A stretch of 64,000 nt of DNA from NCBI GenBank assembly GCA_030430385.1, contig JAUIFO010000006.1:62001-126000 (forward strand). The letters are read 5' to 3'. The notes beneath the pieces were generated by a model. It made no database searches. It was not told the DNA's origin and was given only the letters and a program-made list of their open reading frames with translations. The position numbers were made by a program, and so were the translations under genes. Positions 17,201 through 25,918 of this stretch are shown here, piece after piece (the stretch's first letter is position 1; each line of letters starts with the position of its first letter). The stretch is from Bacteroidia bacterium. Its GTDB lineage: Bacteria > Bacteroidota > Bacteroidia > Flavobacteriales > Flavobacteriaceae.

Positions 17201-20200
17201 CATCTTCTGTACCACCACAAGCCGTATCACTTTCTCCAGAAGCAGTAGCACTTTCTATTGTAGCAGAAGTTACTGTTCCACAGTTAAAATCAGGGTTAAC
17301 TGTTAATGCAATAGCATCAACACACTCATCATTTGCAGGAGGTGCAGGAGGTGTACCAATACATACATCAAAAGTTGTAGTTTGACCTGGAGTTGAAGTC
17401 CAAGAATACACTCTTAATGTATACGTGTTACCAATAGTTAAGCCAGATGCTACACTACTGTTAGGATCGCTACATAATAAGTTCACTAAAGAACCACAAG
17501 TACCTTCCCATAGAGAGTGGTATAAATCTGTAGTACCATTAGCAACATTAATTAAGTCAATTGTATGTGTTTCGCTAGTTGCAACGAAAGTGTACCAAAC
17601 ATCATCATCTTCAGTACCACTACAAGAAGCTTCACTTTCACCATCAGCGGTAGCGCTTTCAATTGTACCAGAAGTTGTAGCTGTACAACTGTCGTCTGCG
17701 TTAACTGTTAAAGCAATAGCATTCGCGCAATCATCATTTGCAGGAGGAGAAGGAGGCGTACCAATACATACGTCAAAAGTTGTAGTTTGACCTGGAGTTG
17801 AAGTCCAAGAATATACTCTTAATGTATACGTGTTACCAATAGTTAAGCCAGTTGCTAAACTACTGTTTGGATCACTACATAATAAATTTACTAAAGAACC
17901 ACAAGTACCTTCCCATAGAGAGTGGTATAAATCTGTAGTACCATTAGCAACATTAATTAGGTCAATTGTATGTGTTTCGCTAGTTGCAACGAAAGTATAC
18001 CAAACATCATCATCTTCAGTACCAAAACAAGCTGTATCACTTTCACCAGAGCCAGTAGCTCCATTGATCGTTCCTGAAGTAACAGCAGCACAGCTGTCAT
18101 CAGCATTTACAGTTAAAGCAACAGCATCAGCACACTCATCATTTGCAGGAGGACATACATCTAATTCAAACGTTCCTATGTCAAAATCACAAGTAACATC
18201 AGAGTGCTCAACCGTTAAAGTAACAGGGCCACTTCCAACAGCATAAGACGCTGTTGTATAAGTTCCAGGTCCACCAGAAATATCTATAGTATTTGTACCA
18301 TCAGTGATTTGAGTAGCACTTCCTATATCTGTAATAACAATTTCAACATTCCATGTGTCTGTTCCACCACAATCGTCAAGTAATGTAGCAGTTGTATACG
18401 TAGCAGGAGTACATGATAAACACTCAACATCCCAATCCCAACTAGTTCTTGATCCATCGTCACAATCTACTGAACCGTCAGAATCAACACCAACGTAGAT
18501 GATATCACCAGATGAATTAAATTCTAAACCAGCTAAATCTCCACCATTGGCACCTCTGTAAATTTCAGTAACACCATCAGAGTCATAAATCACTAACTCA
18601 TCACAACAAGATTCAATTGTTCCAGAGTTAAACGTTACTTTCAACTGAGAAAGGTCTGAACTTTGGTATCCAAATAACGTTGTATCATTACTGTCATAAC
18701 AGTAAGTTTGGTTAAGAGGAGTTCCTAAAGAACAGTCGATAGAAACTGGACAAGCATCATAATTAAATACTCCTAAATCGAAGTCACAACTTGCAGTTCC
18801 ACCATGTACTACTGTTAATGTAGGAGTGTCAACTCCAGTTGGATAAGGACCAGCTACAGCAGTTGTACCAGTAAAGTTATAGGTATTTGTACCATCAGTT
18901 ACAGCAGTCGCATCATTAACATCCGTTAAATCAACTTGAACGCTAAATTGGCTGTTACCACAATCTGTAACAATAGAAGTCGTATCTAAAACACCAGGTA
19001 CACATTCAACATCTGAAAGACAAATTTCAAATGCTCCTGAGTTAAACGTTTCTGTCCAAACTTGTAACCAATATGTAGTTGAAGCAGTTAAGCCATAAAT
19101 TCCATTTAATCCAACATCTAGTCCAGTAGCGTCACAATATACTTCTGTACCACCACATGCATCGTAAATAGCAATTTCAAGATCACCTGGATCACCAGAA
19201 AGCACTTCTAAGTTGATACCAGTAGTTGCATTTGTTGTAAATGAATACCAAACATCTTGTTCGTCATCACCCATAAAACCTTCACAACTTCCTATAGTAC
19301 CACTGTAAATTGCGCTACTAGTATTGAAGCTAGATGTTCCTGTGCAATCTCCAAAGGCGTTTACTGTAGCAACTTCAGCTCCAGCACAATCATTGTTAGC
19401 AGGAGGAGAACCAATACACACATCAAATGTAGTATCTTGACCTGCAGTTGCAGTGTAAGTGTTAACTCTAAGTGTATACGTGTTACCAATAGTAAGACCT
19501 GTAGCAACACTACTATTAGGATCACTACATAATATATTGGTTAAAGAACCACAAGCTCCTTCCCATAATGAATGGTATAGGTCTGTTGTACTTCCAGCAA
19601 CATTTAATAAATCAATTGTATGAGCAGTACCAGTAGCAACGAAAGTATACCATACGTCGTCATCTTCAGTACCACTACAAGTTCCATCACTTTCTCCATC
19701 TCCAGTTGCACCACGAACAGTTCCAGAAGTTACCGCTCCACAATTACCATCTGGATTAACAGTTAAGGCAATTGCATCAGCACATAAATCGTTTGCTGGA
19801 GGACAGTTGTCTACATAAGTACTTGAACTAAAGTCACAAACAAAACTTGAGTGTGATACAGAGAAAGAAGAACTAACTCCTTGGGTGAAACCACTTAAAG
19901 TATATGTGAATGTACCAGGTACAATTGGTTGAAAGTCAAAAGGTGCTACATCTGCAACAACAAAAGCCGCATCACCTAGGTCACTAAATGTGATTTCTAA
20001 ATCGTAAGTTCCACCTACACAATTTTCTACTACGTTTACTGTATCAACTACAGCAGGTGTACAAGCTAAACATTCAACATTGTAATCCCAAGTTGTTTGT
20101 GATGCATCACCACCACAACTCACAGACCCATCAGAGTCAACACCAACATAAATGGTATCTCCACTTGAAGTGAATTGTAGACCTGCTAAATCACCAGCAG

Positions 20201-20963
20201 TACCAGAACCATTATATAATTCTGTAACACCATCTGAATCAAGAATAATTAAGTCATCACAACAATCTTCAATTGTTCCAGAATTGAATGTAACTCTCAA
20301 TCTTGAACCGTCACTACTTTCGTATTTTAGACTTGTTGCATCATTGTCACCATAACAATAGGTTTCATTAAACAAACCTGCAGGACAGGTTACATTTGGC
20401 GGAGGAGGAGCTTGAGATGTTAAGGTTGCCGTAGAAATACAAAAACCCCAACCGAAAACAGAAGAAGCATCATAATAGAAACGGTATCTAAACCCACTTA
20501 ATTGTCCTGGGTCAAATCCACTAACATCTAGTATGCCAGAGGCTGTAGTACCAGCAATAGCAGCACACCAACCAGAGGTAGTACCACTGTTGTCATCAAC
20601 GGTGTCCCATAATTGCCAGACACCTGCAGTGTCATCCCAGTACTCTAAATTAAACACACTACCAAAGTTGTAGTTGTAATCGTAATTTAGAATTAACTCG
20701 GTTTCTCCAGCACCTGCAGCAGCAGTTAAACTAATTACCGGAGACTCTACAAAGATAATATCTGTAGATCCACTACCAGCATTGTCATCGTCGTAAGAGA
20801 AATTAGCATCAACGGTTGGATCTCCTAGTAATGAACCAGCGTCGTAAGCGCCATCAATAGCCCAAGCGGCATTTGGCCAGTTAGTCGGTTCATTAACAGT
20901 TTGCGCGTATGATTGCCAACACAAGGCGACCATAGCAAAAAGAAATAATGTAACTTTTTTCAT
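14250..20963 (-). CDS. Giant multidomain surface protein with T9SS type A sorting domain (2237 aa)
   Basis: This is a secreted surface protein. A signal peptide covers residues 1-20 (ending SYAQ), followed by an N-terminal beta-sandwich to about 185. Two CUB-like domains lie at about 191-302 and 741-849, with paired Cys and segments like CCDDLIILDSDGVTELY. PPAND-type beta-sandwich (PPC-like) domains lie at about 386-516 and in three tandem copies at 938-1344. Divergent versions are near 520-654, 1344-1474 and 1564-1703, and short Cys-containing Ig-like linkers separate blocks. From about 1704 comes the C-terminal module shared with the four genes to its right. It ends in a type A sorting domain (LYDIQGRKVL...GVYVVIVQN...KKVIIE). 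An adhesin or matrix role is likely. A good promoter lies at 21087-21116. No catalytic motif was seen. Confidence 0.9.
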   Translation of the reverse strand: MKKVTLFLFAMVALCWQSYAQTVNEPTNWPNAAWAIDGAYDAGSLLGDPTVDANFSYDDDNAGSGSTDIIFVESPVISLTAAAGAGETELILNYDYNYNFGSVFNLEYWDDTAGVWQLWDTVDDNSGTTSGWCAAIAGTTASGILDVSGFDPGQLSGFRYRFYYDASSVFGWGFCISTATLTSQAPPPPNVTCPAGLFNETYCYGDNDATSLKYESSDGSRLRVTFNSGTIEDCCDDLIILDSDGVTELYNGSGTAGDLAGLQFTSSGDTIYVGVDSDGSVSCGGDASQTTWDYNVECLACTPAVVDTVNVVENCVGGTYDLEITFSDLGDAAFVVADVAPFDFQPIVPGTFTYTLSGFTQGVSSSFSVSHSSFVCDFSSSTYVDNCPPANDLCADAIALTVNPDGNCGAVTSGTVRGATGDGESDGTCSGTEDDDVWYTFVATGTAHTIDLLNVAGSTTDLYHSLWEGACGSLTNILCSDPNSSVATGLTIGNTYTLRVNTYTATAGQDTTFDVCIGSPPANNDCAGAEVATVNAFGDCTGTSSFNTSSAIYSGTIGSCEGFMGDDEQDVWYSFTTNATTGINLEVLSGDPGDLEIAIYDACGGTEVYCDATGLDVGLNGIYGLTASTTYWLQVWTETFNSGAFEICLSDVECVPGVLDTTSIVTDCGNSQFSVQVDLTDVNDATAVTDGTNTYNFTGTTAVAGPYPTGVDTPTLTVVHGGTASCDFDLGVFNYDACPVSIDCSLGTPLNQTYCYDSNDTTLFGYQSSDLSQLKVTFNSGTIESCCDELVIYDSDGVTEIYRGANGGDLAGLEFNSSGDIIYVGVDSDGSVDCDDGSRTSWDWDVECLSCTPATYTTATLLDDCGGTDTWNVEIVITDIGSATQITDGTNTIDISGGPGTYTTASYAVGSGPVTLTVEHSDVTCDFDIGTFELDVCPPANDECADAVALTVNADDSCAAVTSGTINGATGSGESDTACFGTEDDDVWYTFVATSETHTIDLINVANGTTDLYHSLWEGTCGSLVNLLCSDPNSSLATGLTIGNTYTLRVYSWTSTPGQTTTFDVCIGTPPSPPANDDCANAIALTVNADDSCTATTSGTIESATADGESEASCSGTEDDDVWYTFVATSETHTIDLINVANGTTDLYHSLWEGTCGSLVNLLCSDPNSSVASGLTIGNTYTLRVYSWTSTPGQTTTFDVCIGTPPAPPANDECVDAIALTVNPDFNCGTVTSATIESATASGESDTACGGTEDDDVWFTFVATQTEHTIDLINVANGTTDLYHSLWEGTCGSLVNLLCSDPNSSTATGLTIGNTYTLRVYTWTGTAGQTTTFDVCIGSTPPPPANDDCVNAIAATVNPFGDCSAITSFDTVSATNSGSVGSCEGSAGGELDVWFTFATDAASDAINIEVTSGTPGSVEVAIYDACGGTEVACVAGLSAGLNTITGLTPSTSYVLQVWNETFSSGAYDLCLSYPPLCTPVNVVSSTVVDDCPNTQFFVEVVIDDLGDDNSEFSDGTNTYPLALGTNTVGPFTPGMGATLTVVDTVNSDCNVALGTFTSACAPANDDFANAFAINCGDTVSGDTTNATLDEDDAPDTATVEADSPADTDSPNVWYSFLGTGQDVFLDTCAPLNTDFDTEILIFTGTSGNLTLIDDAYDECGFADGYKAQTTFTAEAGIMYWISVEGYNSGDTGAFEMSVTCTGTEAFVYNDGTWTPSDPTGTTTPGDIYIAAGNAMMTGDTDCNSFTVRPGGGVTIPSGASVTTATSFLLESTSTNYSSLILDGTIGGGQIDYDRHVNINAGAGSTTGANDLISAPLTGQPFDQFAAANPNIYANPSDPTQVLFGPFSKTLGTFQIYTTAETAPLAASVGYRAASEDNSVFTFTGTAENGNISNDIQNSGPNNEEWNLIGNPYPSYMSALDFLTADAGGGEINITLFDPPTAAVWGYDGSFESWTIYNLATVTGSTLIAPGQGFFVSADVTKTAGHDVQFTPDMRRTGTGDDFIPGRNAELVYLKLNLSSGTDTARTDFYFNPNASTGFDHGYDAAHWGDTTPDFALYSRLIQEDAGDEIVLQALNSTDLNNVSIPLGVKASQGQQVTFSIAESTLPESVSVYLDDTLTNTTTLLNNGDYVITLNSDQDGIGRFFLRYEEDALSTVENNLDNIKILSLKDTDELVVNGQLFENTTLDLYDIQGRKVLTAKLDDALIQNRINVANLNAGVYVVIVQNNSQEVTKKVIIE
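16940..18152 (-). repeat. Three tandem ~405-bp coding repeats (PPAND-type domains)
   Basis: Units start with PPAND codons at about 18152, 17747 and 17342. Each encodes about 135 residues with DDDVWYTFVAT or DDDVWFTFVAT, TTDLYHSLWEG, LLCSDPNSS and GLTIGNTYTLRVY in the same places. Long DNA stretches are nearly identical between units. This indicates recent duplication or ongoing homogenisation and possible copy-number variation. Confidence 0.88.
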
Positions 20964-21086
20964 AATATTAGTTATTGTTAATAGTCAGTGAAAACACTTT
21001 GTTTACACCATGAGTAGAGTAAGTTTAATTGTCGGTTTGGAGGACTTAACAAAAGATAAATATTAAATTTTTGTTAAGATGAAAAA

Positions 21087-21116
21087 CAAATATAACAAAA
21101 GTTAATAATTATCAAA
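21087..21116 (-). promoter_or_regulatory. Promoter of the 2237-residue T9SS gene
   Basis: On the minus strand TTTG (21116-21113), an 18-nt spacer and TATATTTG (21094-21087). Fourteen of the 18 spacer positions match the promoter at 25810-25839. The predicted leader is about 115 nt. Confidence 0.78.
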
Positions 21117-21190
21117 CTTTTTGTTAATAAAAGATAAAATAAATTCTATTAAGTGCAATTTTTTAGGATTTTGTGAATGTCTTTAAACCA

Positions 21191-21222
21191 AAAAAAAGCA
21201 CACTTTATCTAAAGTGCGCTTT
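21191..21222 (-). terminator. Terminator of the 750-residue T9SS gene
   Basis: AAAGCACACTTTA (21195-21207) pairs with TAAAGTGCGCTTT (21210-21222) with one mismatch. The minus strand continues into a run of T. It starts 24 bp after the stop codon at 21247. Confidence 0.85.
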
Positions 21223-21246
21223 TTGTAATTAAAAACATAAAAGGTA

Positions 21247-23499
21247 TTATTTAATAATAACTTTTTTAGTGGTTGTATTTGTATTGTTGTGAACATTCAC
21301 AATGTATACTCCAGTACCAATAGAAGCAACATTTATTTTATTGTAAGTTGTAGTACTGTCAAGTGAGGTTGATAATACTTTTTTACCTAAAATATCATAA
21401 AGATCGAGTACTGTGTTTTCAAGAATGTTTCCACTAACTAAAATCTCTTTGGATTTACTTAATGCTGTTATAGATAAGTCTTGATCTATTTCGTTTTCTG
21501 GATTAGAAAGGAAAGAGTCATCAACAAATCTTAAGAAGAAGCGACCAGTACCTGAGATGTCAGCTGAAGGTGTCACAGTATAATCACCAGAATTTAGAAG
21601 TGTAGTCACACTAGCTTCAGTGTCGTCTAAAAACACTTCAGTTGTTGGTGGTAATTCGTTAGTCGAAATAGTAAACGTTAATTGCTGACCTTGTGGCGCA
21701 TTTAATCCAAGAGGAACAGTCGTGTTTGCTAATGCACCAACATTGAGTGCTTGCAAAGCAATAGGTTCACCAATGTTGTCTTCAACAAGAAGTGAATACA
21801 ATGCAAAACTTGGTACTGAGAAAAGTTCAGCATCAAAACCAAGGTCAAAACCTAAACTTGCATTCGGATTAAAATATACATCAGTATTATAAGATTGTGA
21901 TGAAGTGCTCGCATTTAAAGTTAAATATACAAGACCACCTTGTCGTCCAGCAATGAAATCATCACCAGAACCAGAAGCTTGCATAGCTGTTGTGAATTCC
22001 ATATCATGTAATCCAGCATTTGTTGCATCAGCACTTACAAAAAACCCTTGTCCAGGCGTAATAACTGTTGAAGGCGTTGTAGTTGCCATATTATAAATAG
22101 CCCATCCATCTGTAGCGTCACCATCGTAGCCATATATCGCAGCAGTTGGCGCATCAAATAATTGAAGGTTAGATACACCAGGACTCACTTCATGCGTCAA
22201 GAAATCTTGGACATTTAAGTAAGATGGGTAAGGATTACCAACTAAGTTCCACTGTGCAAATTCAGGTCCAGAGTTTTGAATATCAACACTCACTGTACCT
22301 GTTTGAACAGTTCCAGTAAAAGCTAGAGTTTCACCTGAATCTGTTGCGGCTCTATATCCTGTGCCACTTGTTAGGGTTGCTGACGTTGCTCCATCATAAT
22401 TTGTGTAACTTCCTGTAACTTTATCAAAAGGAGCAAAGGCATAAGTTGCGGTTGGGATGTCACCATTATCTAATAAGGCTGTAGCATTAACAGGATCTAA
22501 GAAATCAGACCATGTTTGTCCACCAACAGGAGGAGAAATAAGATCATTACCTAAAATATTTGAATTTACGAATCTATTGTATGTGACATCTCCGGTAGAT
22601 GATCCATTAACAATTAAACTTCCATAAGTTGTACTTGTTGAAGCAATTGTTACACTACCAGTATTGTCAAAATCTCCAGTAACGGTTACCACATTTCCAG
22701 CAGCAATATTAAGTTCGTTATTGGTTCTAACATCTAAATAAGGAACAGTTGTGTCAGCAGTAACATCTACAATTAAGTTACTATCAATGGTGTACATACT
22801 TCCAAATTCTAAAGAGTTTACAAATAGATTTCTTGCACCTCCACCATCGTTATTAGTTCCAGCACTTACGTTATAGAATCTAACGTTTTCAATCGTTCCT
22901 GGTGAAATACTTCCAATGGTTCCACTTTGAGTTCCAGATTGTCCTCCAGATCTAACGATTGTCCAAGATACATCACTAGCATTTTGAGTAAATGTACAGG
23001 TAAAAACTGTGTTTGAGTCGTAACTATTTGAAAAGAGTCCAGGCGTACCAGTTAAGTTGTACTGGTCGCTACCAACATTAAGATTGATGATTGTACTATT
23101 AGAGGCATCTCTTAAATCAAATCCTTTATTACCATCTCTAAAGTTTACACCAATTGATACCGTAAAAGAATCACCTTCTTTCATCGCTTGCGGCATTGTG
23201 GTTGTAGCTCCAGATACTGCTCCGTTTCCACTATTGGCAAACATACCAAAGGAATTCCCACCAACATCTAAGGCCGCTGAAAATGATGCTATAAAGCGAC
23301 CAGCAAAACCGCCATTAGGTGTTGCTGTATCAAATACCCAATCACTAAACCCAGTTCCTTGATTGGTGGTTGTCCATGAGCCTCCATAATTATTAGAATT
23401 GTCATTTCCTAAAGCAAAGGTGTCAACTCCTAAAGTTTGTGCTTTTAAGCCAAAACTTATTGTTAGGCATATTAATAATAAAGCGTATAATTTTTTCAT
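21247..23499 (-). CDS. T9SS-exported surface protein with jelly-roll-like N-terminal domain (750 aa)
   Basis: A signal peptide covers residues 1-21 (LKAQ). Residues 22-230 form a beta-rich domain with SWTTTNQGTGFSDWVF, an FTVSIGVNFRDGNKGFDLRD block and an ARNLFVNSLEFGS end, as in lectin or jelly-roll folds. This assignment is tentative. From about 240 the protein has the shared C-terminal module (VTYNRFVN, GNPYPSYLN, TPGQGFFVSADA, DDFIAGR, GRFFLRF). It ends in a type A sorting domain (LYDILGKKVL...KKVIIK). A palindromic operator-like site lies 75-90 bp upstream of the start. It is probably cell-surface anchored or released by T9SS. No catalytic site was seen. Confidence 0.86.
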   Translation of the reverse strand: MKKLYALLLICLTISFGLKAQTLGVDTFALGNDNSNNYGGSWTTTNQGTGFSDWVFDTATPNGGFAGRFIASFSAALDVGGNSFGMFANSGNGAVSGATTTMPQAMKEGDSFTVSIGVNFRDGNKGFDLRDASNSTIINLNVGSDQYNLTGTPGLFSNSYDSNTVFTCTFTQNASDVSWTIVRSGGQSGTQSGTIGSISPGTIENVRFYNVSAGTNNDGGGARNLFVNSLEFGSMYTIDSNLIVDVTADTTVPYLDVRTNNELNIAAGNVVTVTGDFDNTGSVTIASTSTTYGSLIVNGSSTGDVTYNRFVNSNILGNDLISPPVGGQTWSDFLDPVNATALLDNGDIPTATYAFAPFDKVTGSYTNYDGATSATLTSGTGYRAATDSGETLAFTGTVQTGTVSVDIQNSGPEFAQWNLVGNPYPSYLNVQDFLTHEVSPGVSNLQLFDAPTAAIYGYDGDATDGWAIYNMATTTPSTVITPGQGFFVSADATNAGLHDMEFTTAMQASGSGDDFIAGRQGGLVYLTLNASTSSQSYNTDVYFNPNASLGFDLGFDAELFSVPSFALYSLLVEDNIGEPIALQALNVGALANTTVPLGLNAPQGQQLTFTISTNELPPTTEVFLDDTEASVTTLLNSGDYTVTPSADISGTGRFFLRFVDDSFLSNPENEIDQDLSITALSKSKEILVSGNILENTVLDLYDILGKKVLSTSLDSTTTYNKINVASIGTGVYIVNVHNNTNTTTKKVIIK

Positions 23500-23542
23500 A
23501 AGCTATTGTGTTTATTCTTTATTAGAGATTATTGCAATGTGC

Positions 23543-23550
23543 TAAATATA
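23543..23550 (-). promoter_or_regulatory. Possible -7 element for the 750-residue T9SS gene
   Basis: TATATTTA on the minus strand matches TAnnTTTG at seven of eight positions, 43 nt before the start codon. The -33 region is a poor match and abuts the palindrome at 23574-23589. Confidence 0.45.
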
Positions 23551-23573
23551 AGGGCTTTTTTGCAGTTTGTAAA

Positions 23574-23589
23574 ACGAAAACGTTTTCGT
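23574..23589. promoter_or_regulatory. LacI-family-like operator palindrome
   Basis: ACGAAAACGTTTTCGT is a perfect 16-bp palindrome with the central CG and flanking A/T runs typical of LacI/PurR-type operators. It sits just upstream of the weak promoter of the 750-residue gene. It has no T-rich flank and is unlikely to be a terminator. The cognate regulator is not in this window. Confidence 0.55.
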
Positions 23590-23647
23590 GTTGATAAATT
23601 CAATAAAATTTAAAACTTTAATTTATAATTCTGTATATGTAGTTGAA

Positions 23648-25190
23648 TTATTCAATAACAACTTTATGCGTTAATTCTTGAGTCTTGTTTTTGATAGTCA
23701 CGATGTAAACACCAGTATTGAAGTTAGCGACATTAATTCTGTTTTGAATTAGGCTTTCATCAAGTTTGGTGCTCAATACCTTTCTACCTTGAATATCGTA
23801 AAGGTCTAATGTTGTGTTTTCGAATAACTGACCATTTACAATGAGCTCATCAGTATCTTTAAGTGATACGATCTTAATGTTATCAAGATTGTTTTCAATG
23901 GTTGATAATGCATCTTCTTCGTATCTTAAGAAGAAACGCCCAATTCCGTTTTGATCACTATTTAAAGTAATAACATAGTCACTATCATTTAATAATGTTG
24001 ATGTATTGGAAAGCGTATCATCTAAGTAAACATTTACAGATTCAGGGATGGTTGATTCAGCAATAGAGAATGTTACTTGTTCGCCTTGACTAGCTTTCAT
24101 TCCTAATGGAATGGTAACATTAGAAAGGTCAGAAGAGTTAAGCGCTTGTAATACGATCTCATCACCAGCCAATTCATCTTGAACCAAGATAGAATACAAC
24201 GCAAAATCAGGTAAAGCATCTCCCCAATGCGCAGCATCATAACCAACATCAAATCCTAAGCTAGCATTTGGGTTGAAGTAGAAGTCTGTTCTACTAGTAT
24301 TGGTACCAGCACTTAGTCTAAGTTTTAAGAATATAAGTTCAGCGTTACGACCAGGAATGAAATCATCACCAGAACCGGTTCGTCTCATATCAGGAGTAAA
24401 CTCTACATCAAATCCAGCAGTTTTGGTAACATCAGCACTGACAAAGAATCCTTGACCAGGTGCTATAAGCGTAGAAGGAGTTGCGGTAGCTAAGTTGTAG
24501 ATTGTCCAGCTTTCAAAACTTCCATCATAACCCCAAACGGCAGCCGTAGGCGGATCGAATAAAGTGATATTGATCTCACCACCACCAACATCTTCCGATA
24601 AGAAATCTAAAGCGCTTAAGTAAGAAGGGTATGGGTTACCGATAAGGTTCCATTCTTCATTGTTAGGACCAGAGTTTTGGATGTCATTAGTAATGATACC
24701 ATTTTGAATTGACCCAGTAAATGTAAAAGCACTATTGTCATTAGAAGCAGCTCTGTACCCAACACCAGGATCAAGTGTAGCGGTTTCATCCGTCGTATAA
24801 ATTTGGAATGTACCTAGAGTCTTACTGAAAGGTCCAAATAGAACTTGCGTAGGGTCACTAGGGTTGGCATAGATGTTTGGATTAGCAGCAGCAAATTGAT
24901 CAAACGACTGACCAGTAAGAGGTGCAGCGATCAAATCGTTAGCACCAGTTGTTGTACCAGCACCAGCATTAATGTTAACATGACGCTCATAAGTTACAGG
25001 ACCAGAAACAGTACCATTGTTAATTAAACTCGAATAGTTTGTTGAAGAAGACTGTAATAGTACACCACCAGAAGCAGCAAGTGTGATAGCAGCATCAACA
25101 GTAAGACCAGCACCAGGATTAACAGTTACACTGTTACAATTGGTATCTGCATTAATCACTGCATCTCCAGATTCAACAACAATATCGTCA
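23648..25190 (-). repeat. Segmental duplication, copy A (T9SS C-terminal module)
   Basis: This segment encodes about 510 residues that differ from copy B (29762-31305) at seven positions by my reading. DNA is near-identical throughout. The shared block begins at the codons for IVVESGDAVIN and runs to the stop codon. Upstream of it the two genes are unrelated. Confidence 0.9.
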
Positions 25191-25759
25191 AAACCTGTTG
25201 CGATACCATTTGGGTCACTTGGTGACCAAGCGTTGTTATACGTGAATGTAGTGATTAAATTATCATCTGTTATTCTCAAGAAAAATCGTCCGTCACCAGA
25301 CAAAGCTGTAGCAGGAGTAAACACGTAATCGGTATCATTCAGAAGGGTAGATGTGCCAGCTTCATTATCTTCAAGATATATTTCAGTAGTGTCAGGTAAT
25401 TGATTAACATTGATGCTAAACGTTAATTGTTGACCTTGATTTGCATTAACACCAAGCGGTATTGTAACATCTAACAAGTCTAATGTATTTAATGCTTGCA
25501 AGGTGTAAGGATCTCCAACATTACCTTCAACGAGTAACGAATACACAGCAAATGAAGGCACATTACCAAAGAAAAACTGTGCGTCAAATCCAAAATCGAA
25601 ACTAGTACTGGCATTATCATTAAAGTAAATGTCAGTATCATATGTGTTGCCTGGCGCACTGATGTTTAGTCTCAAAAACACCAATTCCGGGTTTGTAGGT
25701 TGTCCAAAGCTTAAAAAGGATATGATTAGGGCAAGAGTTAAAAATAGTGTCTTTTTCAT
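23648..25759 (-). CDS. T9SS-exported protein made of one and a half C-terminal modules (703 aa)
   Basis: A signal peptide covers residues 1-19 (LSFGQ). Directly after it comes a partial copy of the module that usually sits at the C-terminus of these proteins: ELVFLRLNIS, FNDNASTSFDFGFDA, VTIPLGVNANQGQQLTFSI and GRFFLRI up to about 175. A complete module with type A sorting domain follows at about 178-703. No separate passenger domain is present, unlike its neighbours. This suggests origin by deletion or by fusion of two genes. The second module is almost identical to that of the gene at 29762-33766. The promoter is at 25810-25839. Confidence 0.85.
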   Translation of the reverse strand: MKKTLFLTLALIISFLSFGQPTNPELVFLRLNISAPGNTYDTDIYFNDNASTSFDFGFDAQFFFGNVPSFAVYSLLVEGNVGDPYTLQALNTLDLLDVTIPLGVNANQGQQLTFSINVNQLPDTTEIYLEDNEAGTSTLLNDTDYVFTPATALSGDGRFFLRITDDNLITTFTYNNAWSPSDPNGIATGFDDIVVESGDAVINADTNCNSVTVNPGAGLTVDAAITLAASGGVLLQSSSTNYSSLINNGTVSGPVTYERHVNINAGAGTTTGANDLIAAPLTGQSFDQFAAANPNIYANPSDPTQVLFGPFSKTLGTFQIYTTDETATLDPGVGYRAASNDNSAFTFTGSIQNGIITNDIQNSGPNNEEWNLIGNPYPSYLSALDFLSEDVGGGEINITLFDPPTAAVWGYDGSFESWTIYNLATATPSTLIAPGQGFFVSADVTKTAGFDVEFTPDMRRTGSGDDFIPGRNAELIFLKLRLSAGTNTSRTDFYFNPNASLGFDVGYDAAHWGDALPDFALYSILVQDELAGDEIVLQALNSSDLSNVTIPLGMKASQGEQVTFSIAESTIPESVNVYLDDTLSNTSTLLNDSDYVITLNSDQNGIGRFFLRYEEDALSTIENNLDNIKIVSLKDTDELIVNGQLFENTTLDLYDIQGRKVLSTKLDESLIQNRINVANFNTGVYIVTIKNKTQELTHKVVIE

Positions 25760-25809
25760 ATCAATATATTTCTCACTGTCTTAGTATTAAACCAAAAGCA
25801 GACAGATAG

Positions 25810-25839
25810 CAAATATAATGAAAGTTGCTAATTATCAAA
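25810..25839 (-). promoter_or_regulatory. Promoter of the 703-residue T9SS gene
   Basis: On the minus strand TTTG (25839-25836), an 18-nt spacer and TATATTTG (25817-25810). The spacer and both boxes resemble the promoter of the 2237-residue gene, so the two are probably co-regulated. Confidence 0.78.
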
Positions 25840-25870
25840 TTATTGGTTTTAGCTTAAGGAATAAAACAAC

Positions 25871-25899
25871 AAAGCGCATTCAATTTTGAATGCGCTTTT
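25871..25899 (-). terminator. Terminator after the second 53-residue peptide gene
   Basis: A perfect 12-bp stem AAAGCGCATTCA/TGAATGCGCTTT (25871-25882 with 25887-25898) with a 4-nt loop, followed on the minus strand by GTTGTTTTAT. It closes the unit formed by the 1131-residue gene and the peptide gene. Confidence 0.82.
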
Positions 25900-25918
25900 A
25901 AAATATTTGTGTTTAATA

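Noticed and set aside
17185-18246. Open frames on the plus strand opposite the T9SS repeats
   Set aside because: They repeat with the 405-bp period of the coding strand and have no signal peptide or known motif, so they are antisense shadows.
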